A stretch of 64,000 nt of DNA from DAHUXD01 sp963805495 (lineage in GTDB: Bacteria; Acidobacteriota; Thermoanaerobaculia; UBA5066; Gp7-AA6), in NCBI GenBank assembly GCA_963805495.1, contig CAWDUQ010000001.1, positions 62,001-126,000 on the forward strand. Direction: 5' to 3'. Positions 49,938 through 58,138 of this stretch are shown in pieces; the first letter of the stretch is position 1, and each line of letters opens with the position of its first letter. The translations under genes were made by a program, and so were the position numbers. The notes under the pieces are model-generated. The model saw only the letters and a program-made list of their open reading frames with translations, searched no databases and was not told the origin of the DNA.

Positions 49938-50462
49938 TCATCGAGCCACGACCTCGTACTCGCTCTGGACGAGCCCGCTCGCGTACTGCCGGGTCGCGAC
50001 GTGTTTCAACCGGATGTCGCGTTCCGTGACGCCGAAGAGCGGGATGCCTTCGCCGATCAGCACCGGAACGCGCGTGACGATGAGTCGCTGGATGAGCCCG
50101 GCGCGCAGAAACCGCTGCACGGTGATCCCGCCATCGACGTAGGCGTGGCGAATCCCGCGCGCGTCGAGCCGCGCCGCGATCTCCGCGGGCGCTCCCGACA
50201 AGCGCTCCACGACCGCCCCGGGCGGCGAAGGCGGAAGCACGCGCGTGCTGAGCACGAAGACGGGCTTCGATCCGTAGGGCCAGGTCGGCAGCCCGAGGAC
50301 GACTTCGAACGTGTGGCGCCCGATGACGAGCGCATCGACGGTTTCCATGAACTCGTCGTAGCCATGGGGCTCGCCTCCCCCCTCCGGAAGGAAGTCGTAC
50401 CTCCCGTCGGCCCGCGCGATGAATCCGTCGACACTCGTTCCGACGAACACGGATGCTTTCAT
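49938..50462 (-). CDS. dihydrofolate-reductase-like / RibD C-terminal-domain protein
   Basis: A 174-residue protein of the DHFR/RibD-C fold. MKASVFVGTSVDGFIARADG is the usual beginning; ALVIGRHTFEVVLGLPTWPY and HAYVDGGITVQRFLRAGLIQ are the NADPH- and substrate-site regions; LTRVPVLIGEGIPLFG-like end. It is more compact than the relative at 42897. Its ATG overlaps the stop of the methyltransferase gene (ATGA). Confidence 0.87.
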   Translation of the reverse strand: MKASVFVGTSVDGFIARADGRYDFLPEGGGEPHGYDEFMETVDALVIGRHTFEVVLGLPTWPYGSKPVFVLSTRVLPPSPPGAVVERLSGAPAEIAARLDARGIRHAYVDGGITVQRFLRAGLIQRLIVTRVPVLIGEGIPLFGVTERDIRLKHVATRQYASGLVQSEYEVVAR

Positions 50463-51214
50463 TGCGACCGTCCATTTCTGTTCGTGTTCCGGGGCGCCCG
50501 CAGAACGATGGTGATGCCCTCCCGCAGGAACGGCGGCAGAGCCCGGTACAGGAGGTTCTTGACGCTCCCGAGGACCCGGCGGGGCCGCGCGGCCCCGTCC
50601 TCATGATGGGCATACCGGGCGTCGAAATAGAAGCGCCGGAACTCGGCGGTCACCTCGAATCCCGCCCCGGCCGCGATCGTGCGGAGCTCGTCCAGCGTGT
50701 ACTCCCGGAAGTGGCCCGGGTTCGAAGGATCTTCGCGGATCAGCTCGTATGGATTCCGGCCGGCCAGCAGCTTCAACCGTTTCGGGAGGGCCGCCGCGTT
50801 CGGCGTCTGGAGAACCAGCACACCCGGGCGTCTCAGATGCTCCCCGAGGGACGAGAGGACGCGTGTCGGCGACGCGTGCAGGTGCTCGACGACTTCCGCG
50901 AACACGATCAGATCGTATGTCGGCAGTCCGGAGGGCAGCGATTCCGGGCGGTTCAGGTTCGCCTGGTGATGATGCGCGCCGGCAACCAGGTCGCCGGGAG
51001 ACTCGAGCCCGAGCGTATCGACGGGGCACGGCAGCGCCTCGCGAAGGAGTTTCGAGAACGGCGAGGGACCGATGTCCAGGGCCCGCTCGGCGCCGGCCGG
51101 GAGCATCCTCCGGCACAGCTCGACGAGAAAGCGAAATCGCGGTGCGTGGTAGGCGAGGTAGCCGCGATTGACCGCCGACTCGCCGGGGGTCCGATCCTCC
51201 ATGCTTTCGGTCAC
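50459..51214 (-). CDS. class I SAM-dependent methyltransferase
   Basis: A 251-residue methyltransferase. RALDIGPSPFSKLLREALPC is motif I; YDLIVFAEVVEHLHASPTRV is motif II with the E-V-V-E-H-L of Ubi/Coq-type enzymes; GVLVLQTPNAAALPKRLKLL is motif III. A long C-terminal part with FREYTLDELRTIAAGAGFEV is common in lipid- or glycan-modifying methyltransferases. The start is GTG at 51214 (an ATG follows four codons on). Stop overlaps the DHFR-like gene. Confidence 0.86.
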   Translation of the reverse strand: MTESMEDRTPGESAVNRGYLAYHAPRFRFLVELCRRMLPAGAERALDIGPSPFSKLLREALPCPVDTLGLESPGDLVAGAHHHQANLNRPESLPSGLPTYDLIVFAEVVEHLHASPTRVLSSLGEHLRRPGVLVLQTPNAAALPKRLKLLAGRNPYELIREDPSNPGHFREYTLDELRTIAAGAGFEVTAEFRRFYFDARYAHHEDGAARPRRVLGSVKNLLYRALPPFLREGITIVLRAPRNTNRNGRSQ

Positions 51215-51251
51215 CGGCCGGTTGCGCGATCAAAACTTCGGTGACAGGACG

Positions 51252-51533
51252 CTAGTGGCGGTGATCGCGAAGTATCTGATCGATCTCTTCCATCGTGAAC
51301 GAGTTGAGCTTCACGACTTTCGCCTGCGCCCGGAAGGCCGGCGGGACGATGTTCCGGGCCTCATCCTTGCTGTCGACTTCCACCACCATCCTCGCCTTGT
51401 GGTCCCCGTCTTTGCATCCCCAGTCCGCGTGGCTCAGGAAATGAGAGCCGGTCGTGAGAAACACTTCGACGGCCCGGGCACAGGCCACCGTGGCGTCATC
51501 GTGCGGAACCTCGATGAAAAATCTTGAAGTCAC
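51252..51533 (-). CDS. conserved small protein of unknown function
   Basis: A 93-residue protein: RFFIEVPHDDATVACARAVE, FLSHADWGCKDGDHKARMVV, and FRAQAKVVKLNSFTMEEIDQ. The beta-alpha-beta arrangement fits a ferredoxin-like fold similar to DUF3303/muconolactone-type domains, and I recall close relatives annotated as hypothetical in other bacteria. Metal or ligand binding by HADWGCKDGDH is a guess. ATG start. Confidence 0.65.
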   Translation of the reverse strand: MTSRFFIEVPHDDATVACARAVEVFLTTGSHFLSHADWGCKDGDHKARMVVEVDSKDEARNIVPPAFRAQAKVVKLNSFTMEEIDQILRDHRH

Positions 51534-51575
51534 GTGCGACCTCCTCTGCGATGGACCGACATCGCGCGGCCCATT

Positions 51576-52127
51576 CTATTGCCGCGCAAACGGACCGCCG
51601 GGCGTCGTCGATCGCGCGCCTCCGCCATTGCGCAACTGCTCGAGCACCCGGTCTCCCTCGCTCTTGCTCGCCACCCGGAGCGGTATCCCGCCTCCGACCC
51701 GGGTCTCGATCCGGGGCGCCGCGACCAGCCGTCCCTCGACGAAAATGCCCAGGTAGTCCCCCGCGTGCCGCTGCGACCAGGGCTCCAACCGACGACTGCC
51801 GTCCGGCGTCAGCGGCAGCCAGATGGTCGCCTCGCCGGCAATACTCGTCCTTCCGCCGGCGAAATTGACGGCCCCGAGGTCGAACGAGTTCAGGTCGAGG
51901 AGCGTCGAGGACGATGCGTAACCGTATCCCGCCCCGGAAAATGGAAGCTCGACACGTTCCGTGTGCTCGGCGTCGGCTTCCCTCCGGATGGACCGCACCA
52001 CGAGGTAATCCGGGTTGCGCACGACGACCGGAGCCGCCTTCGCGTCCGGCCGGCATGCGCAGGGAAGAAGCAGCACTGCGAGGAGAGCCGCCAGGCCTCC
52101 CGGCCGGCCCGATCTCTTTCGGTGCAC
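51576..52127 (-). CDS. lipoprotein with SecD P1-head-like domain
   Basis: A 183-residue exported protein. The leader (VHRKRSGRPGGLAALLAVLL then LPCACRPD) suggests a lipoprotein. The C-terminal half reads SQRHAGDYLGIFVEGRLVAA, PRIETRVGGGIPLR and ASKSEGDRVLEQLRNGG, the pattern of the P1 head subdomain of SecD/SecDF (usually followed by membrane helices, absent here). It may therefore be a soluble relative of that domain. GTG at 52127 has GGAG seven bases upstream; an ATG at 52184 is an alternative. Confidence 0.7.
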   Translation of the reverse strand: MHRKRSGRPGGLAALLAVLLLPCACRPDAKAAPVVVRNPDYLVVRSIRREADAEHTERVELPFSGAGYGYASSSTLLDLNSFDLGAVNFAGGRTSIAGEATIWLPLTPDGSRRLEPWSQRHAGDYLGIFVEGRLVAAPRIETRVGGGIPLRVASKSEGDRVLEQLRNGGGARSTTPGGPFARQ

Positions 52128-52207
52128 CGGCGAGCTCCGGAGTCGCAATCGGTCAGACGGTGATGCGTCGATCGTTCGTCCCATGGGACCCGGAATCAGG
52201 AAGGCCC

Positions 52208-52816
52208 TCACGGGCAACCCGCTTTCAGCAGCAGAACGTCCGGGTCGGCCGACGTGACCGTGACCCTCCACTGATTGTCCTCGAGCCTGAGGGTGAGGTG
52301 CTCGGCCTTTCCCCGCAGCTCGCAGTTCCAGGCGAGCGCATCCCAGCGCCATGCCGTCACGGTCGCCGAGCCGCCTCGCAGCTTCGGAGCGGACATTTCG
52401 AGGATCGTCGACTTTCCCGGGAAGTCGTACTCGAAGACCCGGACGCGATACTTCGGCGGCCCCGTGTCGATCGGCCCGAGCCGGTCGTCGACGTCGACCT
52501 TGACCGGGACCTGCCTGTTCAGCGAAGCCAGATCGAGCCGCCTGTAGCGGTCGCCCGCATACCTGGCGAGGACGACGGAGTCGGCGTCGGCCGCGGCCAG
52601 GGACGCGATGGCGGCCACCAGCACCGAACGGTCCGGCTCCTGAACCGGAGAGATGGTTCCCCATGGCCCGAAGTGAGTGGGCGGGGCTTCCGTGGATGCG
52701 CACCCGCCGAGGATCAGCGCGAGACCGGCGAGCCACCAGACACGCCGGGGGCCGGCGAACGAACGCGGGCGCAGGTACGGCCGCCGAAGTACCGAAGGCG
52801 ACGAGCCGGTCCGCAC
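52208..52816 (-). CDS. lipoprotein of unknown function
   Basis: A 202-residue lipoprotein: basic N-terminus, helix LAGLALILGGC with a lipobox (cysteine near residue 39), then a beta-rich domain with VLARYAGDRYRRLDLASLNR, PKYRVRVFEYDFPGKSTILE and a C-terminal TSADPDVLLLKAGC. The pattern suggests a small SnoaL- or lipocalin-like barrel but no family is recognised. GTG at 52816 is preceded by ATAGGAC. Follows the membrane-protein gene by seven bases. Confidence 0.62.
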   Translation of the reverse strand: MRTGSSPSVLRRPYLRPRSFAGPRRVWWLAGLALILGGCASTEAPPTHFGPWGTISPVQEPDRSVLVAAIASLAAADADSVVLARYAGDRYRRLDLASLNRQVPVKVDVDDRLGPIDTGPPKYRVRVFEYDFPGKSTILEMSAPKLRGGSATVTAWRWDALAWNCELRGKAEHLTLRLEDNQWRVTVTSADPDVLLLKAGCP

Positions 52817-52823
52817 GATCGTC

Positions 52824-53231
52824 CTATCCCGCGCCGACGGCGACCTGACGGGCCAGCACGAGAAAAACCCCCGCAAAGACGAAATCGTACGCCGCGCAGA
52901 AGGGCGGGTACCAGGCGGGAAGCTTCGTCGTGATTCCGCGCGGTCGATGCGCGAGATCCCACGCGCCGTGAAGAATCAGGCCGATGGCGATGAACACCGG
53001 AGCCTGCCAGAGGCCGAGGAGCGCCAGGACCACGAAGCCGGTGCCGACCGAAAGCTCGAGGATCATGATGGGCAGTCTTCCGTCCGAAAAGGCGTAGCCC
53101 ACGTAGATCGCGCCGATGATCGAGAGCGCGACCGTGTGAAACGCCAGCGGATCGGGAATGAGCGACGACCAGGCGAGCAGGGCCGTCAATCCGCCGCCCG
53201 CGACGCCCGCGGCAATCGCTCGAAGTTTCAC
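52824..53231 (-). CDS. uncharacterised membrane protein
   Basis: A 135-residue membrane protein with four helices. GHGAWDLAHRPRGITTKLPA-like loop (AIGLILHGAWDLAHRPRG, then WYPPFCAAYDFVFAGVFLVL) is the most distinctive part and resembles hypothetical membrane proteins that carry an H-x-x-WD motif. The function is unknown. GTG at 53231 has GGGAGG seven bases upstream. Confidence 0.65.
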   Translation of the reverse strand: MKLRAIAAGVAGGGLTALLAWSSLIPDPLAFHTVALSIIGAIYVGYAFSDGRLPIMILELSVGTGFVVLALLGLWQAPVFIAIGLILHGAWDLAHRPRGITTKLPAWYPPFCAAYDFVFAGVFLVLARQVAVGAG

Positions 53232-53337
53232 TCGACGACCTCCCTCGATGTGCGCAGCCGGACACGGAGTGACCCGAATCCTAGCAATTGGACACCCGGA
53301 CATCCACAGGCCGCGGAGATCCCGGCATCGCGGCCCG

Positions 53338-53736
53338 CTATTCCCGACCGGGCACGTCGGTTGGCTGCACGAAGAACCGGAACCCGAAGGCAAGCGCGAG
53401 AGATCCGTACAGGACCAGGGCGACGAGGAGCGGAGTCGAGAAGGATGTCCGGAGGGCGACCTTTCCCAACACAAGCGCGGCGATGCCGGCATGCGCCAGG
53501 TTGCTCGCCACGACGGGGCGCCCGAAGATGCCTCCGACACGGGCGTGGCGATTCAGCCAGTTGAGCATCGCAAAGCCGAAAATGGCGCTGCCGACGACCT
53601 GAAGAAGCGTCCTGTCCAGCATCGACGTCGGAGCGCCGGCGAAGGCGAGGACCTCCTCCGGTCCGAAGAGCAGAAGCAGGGCCACGGCGGAGTAGATGAC
53701 GGCGCTGATGACGAGCAAAGGGCTTGGTCGGTTCAT
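53338..53736 (-). CDS. uncharacterised membrane protein
   Basis: A 132-residue protein with four helices. LFGPEEVLAFAGAPTSMLDR, VVGSAIFGFAMLNWLNRHAR and GIFGRPVVASNLAHAGIAAL resemble small four-helix membrane proteins found next to metabolic genes in many bacteria. No residues suggest catalysis. ATG start. Confidence 0.7.
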   Translation of the reverse strand: MNRPSPLLVISAVIYSAVALLLLFGPEEVLAFAGAPTSMLDRTLLQVVGSAIFGFAMLNWLNRHARVGGIFGRPVVASNLAHAGIAALVLGKVALRTSFSTPLLVALVLYGSLALAFGFRFFVQPTDVPGRE

Positions 53737-53914
53737 GTCGGGATCCTACGGCGGATTCGTCGTCGCCCCGGGCTGGCCCGCCCCATTGTTTCCGGCCCGA
53801 TTGCGGGCGGCGGGGCTTCGGCTGGGTCGAGGCGAGACCGACGACCGCTGTCACTCCTGGCGCGCCGCCGTGAGCGGTGATTGCTCCAGGTACCGAGTCT
53901 GGTTGCAGGACCGG

Positions 53915-54418
53915 TCACAGATTTCCGAACGCAGCATGATATTTGATGGTGCCCGACCGACCTCGAAGATATCCGGGTTGCAACTCGACGACCATGAAGG
54001 CTCCATCCGGCGCGTCGTATTCGCAGCCTATGCCGAAGCGCGCCGAGGGCGAAAACCCGAATCGCGGGTAATAGCCAGGGTGCCCCAGGACGACGACGGC
54101 GCCGAACCCCAGGTCTTTGCACCCCTCGAGACCCGCACGCACGAGTGCGGAGCCGATGCCTCTGTTCTGATGCGCCGGTGCAACGGACATCGGAGCGAGA
54201 CCCATGATCTTCAGGCCGGGATGACCGGACAGCGACACCGGCGAAAACATGATGTGGCCCACAACTGTGCTGTCGACTTCCGCAACGAGCGACACGACCG
54301 CGCTGGCTTGCACGCGCAGAGCGTCGACGAGATTGGCCTCCGCTGGCGAATCGAACGCGGAGAAATTGACGCCGTGCACGGCCGCCGCATCACTATCGAC
54401 TTCGTTTCTTACTCGCAT
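53915..54418 (-). CDS. YhbS-like GNAT N-acetyltransferase
   Basis: A 167-residue GNAT protein of the YhbS type. VVGHIMFSPVSLSGHPGLKI, MGLAPMSVAPAHQNRGIGSA and VVVLGHPGYYPRFGFSPSAR are the characteristic motifs; the GLAPMSVAPAHQNRGIG region is the acetyl-CoA loop. The substrate is unknown. ATG at 54418 is preferred over a longer start that adds only glycine/arginine-rich sequence. Confidence 0.87.
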   Translation of the reverse strand: MRVRNEVDSDAAAVHGVNFSAFDSPAEANLVDALRVQASAVVSLVAEVDSTVVGHIMFSPVSLSGHPGLKIMGLAPMSVAPAHQNRGIGSALVRAGLEGCKDLGFGAVVVLGHPGYYPRFGFSPSARFGIGCEYDAPDGAFMVVELQPGYLRGRSGTIKYHAAFGNL

Positions 54419-54476
54419 CCGACCACATCGTCCTCCGCTGCCGAAAACCGTCCGGGTCCGGACCTCCACGAGCTCA

Positions 54477-55046
54477 CTAATGGATCCACGGAATGAGCCT
54501 CCATGTGCGCGCCGCGTAGGCCTCGTACTCGCCGCCGAATGCCGCGCGCAGCGCCTGCTCCTCGACCCCGATGCGCCGGGCCAGAGCCGCCGCGATCGGT
54601 AAGACGAGGATGCCGAGGCTCAGCCAGCTGTGGAACGACAGCCCCATCCCGACGAAGGCCAGAAGCAGGCCCGAGTAGGAAGGGTGACGCACGAAGCGGT
54701 AGAGACCGGCCTGGACGATGCGGTGATCCCGCGCGATGGCGACGTTGACGGTGAAGTACCTGCCGAGCGTCAGGATGGCCGCCCAGCGGATGGCCAGGCC
54801 GCACAGGAGCAACGAAAGCGCCAGAGGATCGAGGACGGACGCGGGTAGCGACATCCGGCCGATGCCCGTACGCCGGGCAGCGATCGAGCCGGCGACGCTC
54901 AGGGTGATGACCGCCCACAGGGTCCACATCGAGCCGCGGTCCCGCGAAGCGGATTCGGTCCTGGAGGCACGTCGGAAAAACGCCAGCGCAACCTCCGAGA
55001 CCGGAAAGAGGAAGATGGCGAGCGACAGAACAGTGGAAAGCGTCAC
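54477..55046 (-). CDS. isoprenylcysteine-methyltransferase-like membrane protein
   Basis: A 189-residue membrane protein with five helices and the ICMT-type C-terminus: RIVQAGLYRFVRHPSYSGLL, then RIGVEEQALRAAFGGEYEAY and an AARTWRLIPW end. This is the SAM-binding part of the family. The substrate is unknown. GTG at 55046 overlaps the stop of the small upstream gene (GTGA). Confidence 0.85.
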   Translation of the reverse strand: MTLSTVLSLAIFLFPVSEVALAFFRRASRTESASRDRGSMWTLWAVITLSVAGSIAARRTGIGRMSLPASVLDPLALSLLLCGLAIRWAAILTLGRYFTVNVAIARDHRIVQAGLYRFVRHPSYSGLLLAFVGMGLSFHSWLSLGILVLPIAAALARRIGVEEQALRAAFGGEYEAYAARTWRLIPWIH

Positions 55047-55177
55047 GGGTTGATGGTCGGGGCCTGACGGGCGCTCCCCCAGCGCCCTCCTCGCCACAGT
55101 CCCGCCGCAGCCAGGCCGCACGCGGCCACCACGAAGACGCTCAGCGCCGTCACGCCGCCCGGACGGGCCTCAGCCAT
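55043..55177 (-). CDS. possible 44-residue single-helix protein
   Basis: A short frame coding for one membrane helix (VTALSVFVVAACGLAAAGLW) with a short polar tail. Its stop overlaps the GTG of the ICMT-like gene, which supports translation, but the evidence is otherwise weak. It starts at ATG 55177 and no family is recognised. Confidence 0.4.
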   Translation of the reverse strand: MAEARPGGVTALSVFVVAACGLAAAGLWRGGRWGSARQAPTINP

Positions 55178-55267
55178 TGGCCCCGCCACGATTTTGGATC
55201 GGGCCGCCGGACGGCGGCGAGTCCGCGCTGAGACCCGGGCCCGGCCGAGGAGCAGGTCCCGGCCCAT

Positions 55268-55876
55268 TCACCGAACCGTGAGGTCTGCCTGTGCGTGTGC
55301 CGTGATCCCGGACCTGACCCGGTCTTCGGATGCGCCGCCCGGGAGGATCTCCCCGTAAATGATCATGAGCTCCCGGCGCCGGTTGGCATCCGGAAGATGG
55401 AAGAGACGAAGCCTGACGAAAGCGCCGTCGAGCTTGAAGCCCTTCGCGCGGAGAAAGTCCGCGGCGGCCTTGGAATCGGAGCCGGGACGATCGTCCATCG
55501 TGAAGTAGTTCGGGCTCACCCGGACGTCACCCATGAATTCGAGGCGCCCGAGTCGCACCGGCTTCTGCGGGATTCCCGAATAGTCGTAGGTATGCGTATT
55601 GGTCGGATAGTAGTGCTCGAACTGGATCCAGTAGAAGCGGCGGATCGAATGATCGGCGGCGGCGTCGATGAAGAAGTGCTGCTCCGCTCCGGCGACCTTC
55701 AGGATGTCGATGGACTGCCCGCCGGCGTAGTGAAACTTCGCGTCGAACACGAACGTCGCGGCGGGGTCGGCCGTCGAGGTCAACGTGCCGCCGGCGACCT
55801 TGCGCAGCGGAGCGGCTTGCGCGACGAGGCTGGACGACAAAAGGATGGCAAGAGTCGCCGCAGGGCGAAGACGCAT
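55268..55876 (-). CDS. secreted protein of unknown function
   Basis: A 202-residue protein with a signal peptide (to VAQA, about residue 20). The mature part is beta-rich with conserved-looking segments SIRRFYWIQFEHYYPTNTHT, YDYSGIPQKPVRLGRLEFMG and RLRLFHLPDANRRRELMIIY. It has the look of an exported lipocalin-like protein; no family is recognised. ATG at 55876 gives the signal peptide; longer starts cross a repeat. Confidence 0.65.
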   Translation of the reverse strand: MRLRPAATLAILLSSSLVAQAAPLRKVAGGTLTSTADPAATFVFDAKFHYAGGQSIDILKVAGAEQHFFIDAAADHSIRRFYWIQFEHYYPTNTHTYDYSGIPQKPVRLGRLEFMGDVRVSPNYFTMDDRPGSDSKAAADFLRAKGFKLDGAFVRLRLFHLPDANRRRELMIIYGEILPGGASEDRVRSGITAHAQADLTVR

Positions 55877-55916
55877 CGTTGCTCCCAGCATACCGTACGA
55901 AGCGCGACTCGCTCGC

Positions 55917-55998
55917 GCCTGAGGTCGCAGGTCAGCGGCCAGACCCCGGGACGAAACCAGGGAGCGCATGCGGACCGCGCGGACCGGGTCGGTCAGAT
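55917..55998 (-). repeat. attC-like site after the molybdopterin oxidoreductase gene
   Basis: Minus strand: ATCTGACCGACCCGG ... GCGGTCCGC ... GGCCGCTGACC ... CCTCAGGCG. The gene's TGA stop is inside the first box (ATCTGAC). The order of segments matches the sites further right but similarity is lower. It is the leftmost copy seen. Confidence 0.45.
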
Positions 55999-56751
55999 CC
56001 CCGTGTACCAGGCCCACCCGTTCTGAATGTTTCCCTTCTGGCCGCCGTCGTCGAACTCGGTCTTGACGACGATGCGCTGAAGGTACTTCATGCTCTTGTA
56101 GCCGAGCTGCCTTTCCACCCGCAGCCGCAACGGCGCTCCGTGCGCGATCGGAAGATCACGCCCGTTCATGCCGTAGGCCAGAATCGTCTGCGGGTGCAGA
56201 GCATCGAGCAGGTCGATGCTGTCTGCCCAGTCGTCGTACGAGTAGAACATCACGAACCTGGCGGCCGGCAGGATGTCCACCGCATCGAGCACCGCACTGA
56301 GCGGCACGCCCGTCCACTGGCCGATGGCGGTCCAGCCCTCCTCGCACGTATGCCGGGTGACCTGGGTTCGCGCCGGGAGCTGCCTCAGCTCGGCGAGTGA
56401 GAACGTGCGCGGCGTGGCCACGCTCCCCTCGACCGAAAGCCGCCAGTCGGCGAACTCCCCGCCCTGCAAACGACGGTAGGCGTCGCCCAGCGCCGACTTC
56501 TCGGTGACGCCGGGATTGGTGGTGCCCGTTGCGGGAAACGACGTGATGTCCTGCGGGCCGTATTCCCTGGCGAGCGACTGCCCCGGCAACAGCGCGCGAT
56601 GCGCGCCGTAGGTGAATGCGTCGCCCGCCCGCAGGAGATTGCCCCAGGTCGGCGGCAGAATTTTCGGGAAGCGCGCCAGCACGAGTCCGCCGACGGAAGC
56701 TACCCCCGCGATGATCGCGCCACGGCGAGTGATGAGCCCGGTGGTCTTCAC
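55993..56751 (-). CDS. molybdopterin-dependent oxidoreductase (MsrP/sulfite-oxidase-like), Tat-exported
   Basis: A 252-residue protein with a twin-arginine-type leader (LITRRGAIIAG) and an oxidoreductase-molybdopterin domain. GDAYRRLQGGEFADWRLSVE, TRHTCEEGWTAIGQWTGVPL (the cysteine that binds molybdenum is in HTCEEG) and YGMNGRDLPIAHGAPLRLRV are all typical. It probably acts in the periplasm with the cytochrome b partner encoded directly upstream, as in YedY/YedZ-type pairs. GTG start at 56751. Its stop lies inside an attC-like repeat. Confidence 0.88.
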   Translation of the reverse strand: MKTTGLITRRGAIIAGVASVGGLVLARFPKILPPTWGNLLRAGDAFTYGAHRALLPGQSLAREYGPQDITSFPATGTTNPGVTEKSALGDAYRRLQGGEFADWRLSVEGSVATPRTFSLAELRQLPARTQVTRHTCEEGWTAIGQWTGVPLSAVLDAVDILPAARFVMFYSYDDWADSIDLLDALHPQTILAYGMNGRDLPIAHGAPLRLRVERQLGYKSMKYLQRIVVKTEFDDGGQKGNIQNGWAWYTGI

Positions 56752-56752
56752 G

Positions 56753-57518
56753 TCATTCCCCCACGGTCATGGCCCGGATCTGACGCCGGAATCCGGACTT
56801 GACGACCATCACGACATGCACGATCACGAACAGCACCAGCGCGACGAAAGTGAAGAAGTGGATCGTGCGGGCGGACTGGTAGCCGCCAAACAGGCGCAAC
56901 AGGATCGGGAATGCGGCAGTCACCGCCGGCGACATCGTCAGGCCCGTGACGACGATCAGCGGCGCCGCCACGAACACCACCAGCGAGTACGCGCATTTTT
57001 GCAGCAGGCCGTACTGCGGACCGCCGCGGGCAGCCGGAATCCGGAGGCGAAGGTGGTCGAGGACCTCGCGCCAGACGTGGCGGGGCCCGAGTTCTCCGGC
57101 CTTCGGTAATACGTGCGAGCGGAAGTGACCGCCGAAGGTCCCGGCGAGGACGTACAGGGCGCCCGGCAGCACGAGGAACCACGCGGCCAGGAAGTGCAGG
57201 CTCCGCCCCCAGCCGTTCTGATTGAAGATGTCGTAGGTCCGGCTGGCGCTGATCGGACCCCCGGCTTTCTGGAAGAAAGGCGTGGGCCGGTCCCATCCGC
57301 CGTGCTTGTAGTTTCGACTGATTGGCAACTCGAAGAGCGCTGGCGTGAGGTCGTTTCCCGCCTGACCCCAGTAGAGCCGGGGATGAACCATCAGGATCTC
57401 GATCCCGGTGAACGCGAGCGTCAAAAGGCTCACGGTGGCGACCCAATGAGAGATCCGGACCCAGGGGGCGTGGCGTTGCGGCCCGCCGGCCGGAGGGCTC
57501 GCCTGGAACTTCGGCCAT
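56753..57518 (-). CDS. cytochrome b (YedZ/b561-like) membrane subunit, apparent frameshift at start
   Basis: A four-helix di-haem cytochrome b of the b561/hydrogenase-b type. Histidines for haem are seen in VRISHWVATVSLLTL, in WGRSLHFLAAWFLVLP and in SARTIHFFTFVALVLFVIVH. It would pass electrons to the molybdenum enzyme encoded next. The continuous frame opens only at GTG 57433, which cuts off the conserved start. An ATG at 57518 leads in another frame; removing one base from GCCG at 57512-57515 gives MAKFQASPPAGGPQRHAPWV joined to the rest, as in relatives. So an indel, real or technical, is likely. Confidence 0.78.
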
Positions 57519-57699
57519 GCGTCCTATCCCCGCCCGCGGCCTTCCGCCTCGGACTCCCCGGGACCAGGGCGTGCCGCTCGCGGACCAGGCGTCATCACCA
57601 CGTTCCACAGCATTGAGGCCTGGAGAGGTTCATTCGCCGACCTCCAGAACACGGTTCGGGCATTGTCACACAGCGAGCCGCGGACACCGCGAAGCCCCT

Positions 57700-57984
57700 T
57701 CATGACCGGCGCGACCCGCTGTGACGAATGGAATCAAGGCCGACGAACACGAAGTACACAAGGATCGTCCAGGTCGTAATCTGAACGGCCGCAATGAGAG
57801 CCAGGCTCAAAGGAGGGGGGTGGCTCTCCAGCGTCTCGAGGTGAAGGAGCTCGAAAGTCGGCCAGAGAGCCACGCGTTCGTTCTCGATGACTCCGGCACG
57901 GAATGCGCCGACGCCCAGAGCCAGGATCCCGATTGCGACGAAGACGGCGCGAAGGAACAGAGTCCACTTCCGGACAGCGCTCAT
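57700..57984 (-). CDS. small membrane protein, possible cassette gene
   Basis: A 94-residue protein with two hydrophobic helices (about 8-30 and 58-82) and an acidic loop with VALWPTFELLHLETLESHP. The function is unknown. It starts ten bases to the left of an attC-like repeat and faces the cytochrome b gene. ATG start. Confidence 0.6.
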   Translation of the reverse strand: MSAVRKWTLFLRAVFVAIGILALGVGAFRAGVIENERVALWPTFELLHLETLESHPPPLSLALIAAVQITTWTILVYFVFVGLDSIRHSGSRRS

Positions 57985-57993
57985 GTGCGATCG

Positions 57994-58055
57994 CCGTCCG
58001 GCCGGCGACAGGTCGGCGGCGAGCTCCGCGAGACGCCCGCACCCGGCAGGTCATC
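57994..58055 (-). repeat. attC-like site (weak) after the SnoaL-like cassette
   Basis: Minus strand: GACCTGCCGGGTGCGGGCG ... GCTCGCCGCCGACCTGTCGCC. It keeps the order and part of the inner boxes of the other sites, but the outer boxes are poorly matched. Confidence 0.35.
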
Positions 58056-58138
58056 ATGGGATCCCGGTCTCACGCGCGCCCGCGCGGGCCGCGGGCCCGT
58101 CTCGCGCCGATGAGGCAGAACATCCGCCGGTTCGACGG

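Noticed and set aside
53737..53914. Further attC-like site between membrane-protein and YhbS-like genes
   Set aside because: CTCGCCTCGACC and GCCGAAGCCCC resemble parts of the consensus, but outer complementary boxes are missing.
55043..55267. Further attC-like site at the start of the ICMT-like region
   Set aside because: A GCGCCCGTCAGGC match and a GCGGACTCGCCGCC match exist, but the segments are not in the right order or spacing and lie within a possible small gene.
57519..57699. attC-like site between the small membrane protein and cytochrome b genes
   Set aside because: Only scattered GC-rich matches such as GACGCCTGGTCCGCGAGCGG were found; no paired outer boxes.
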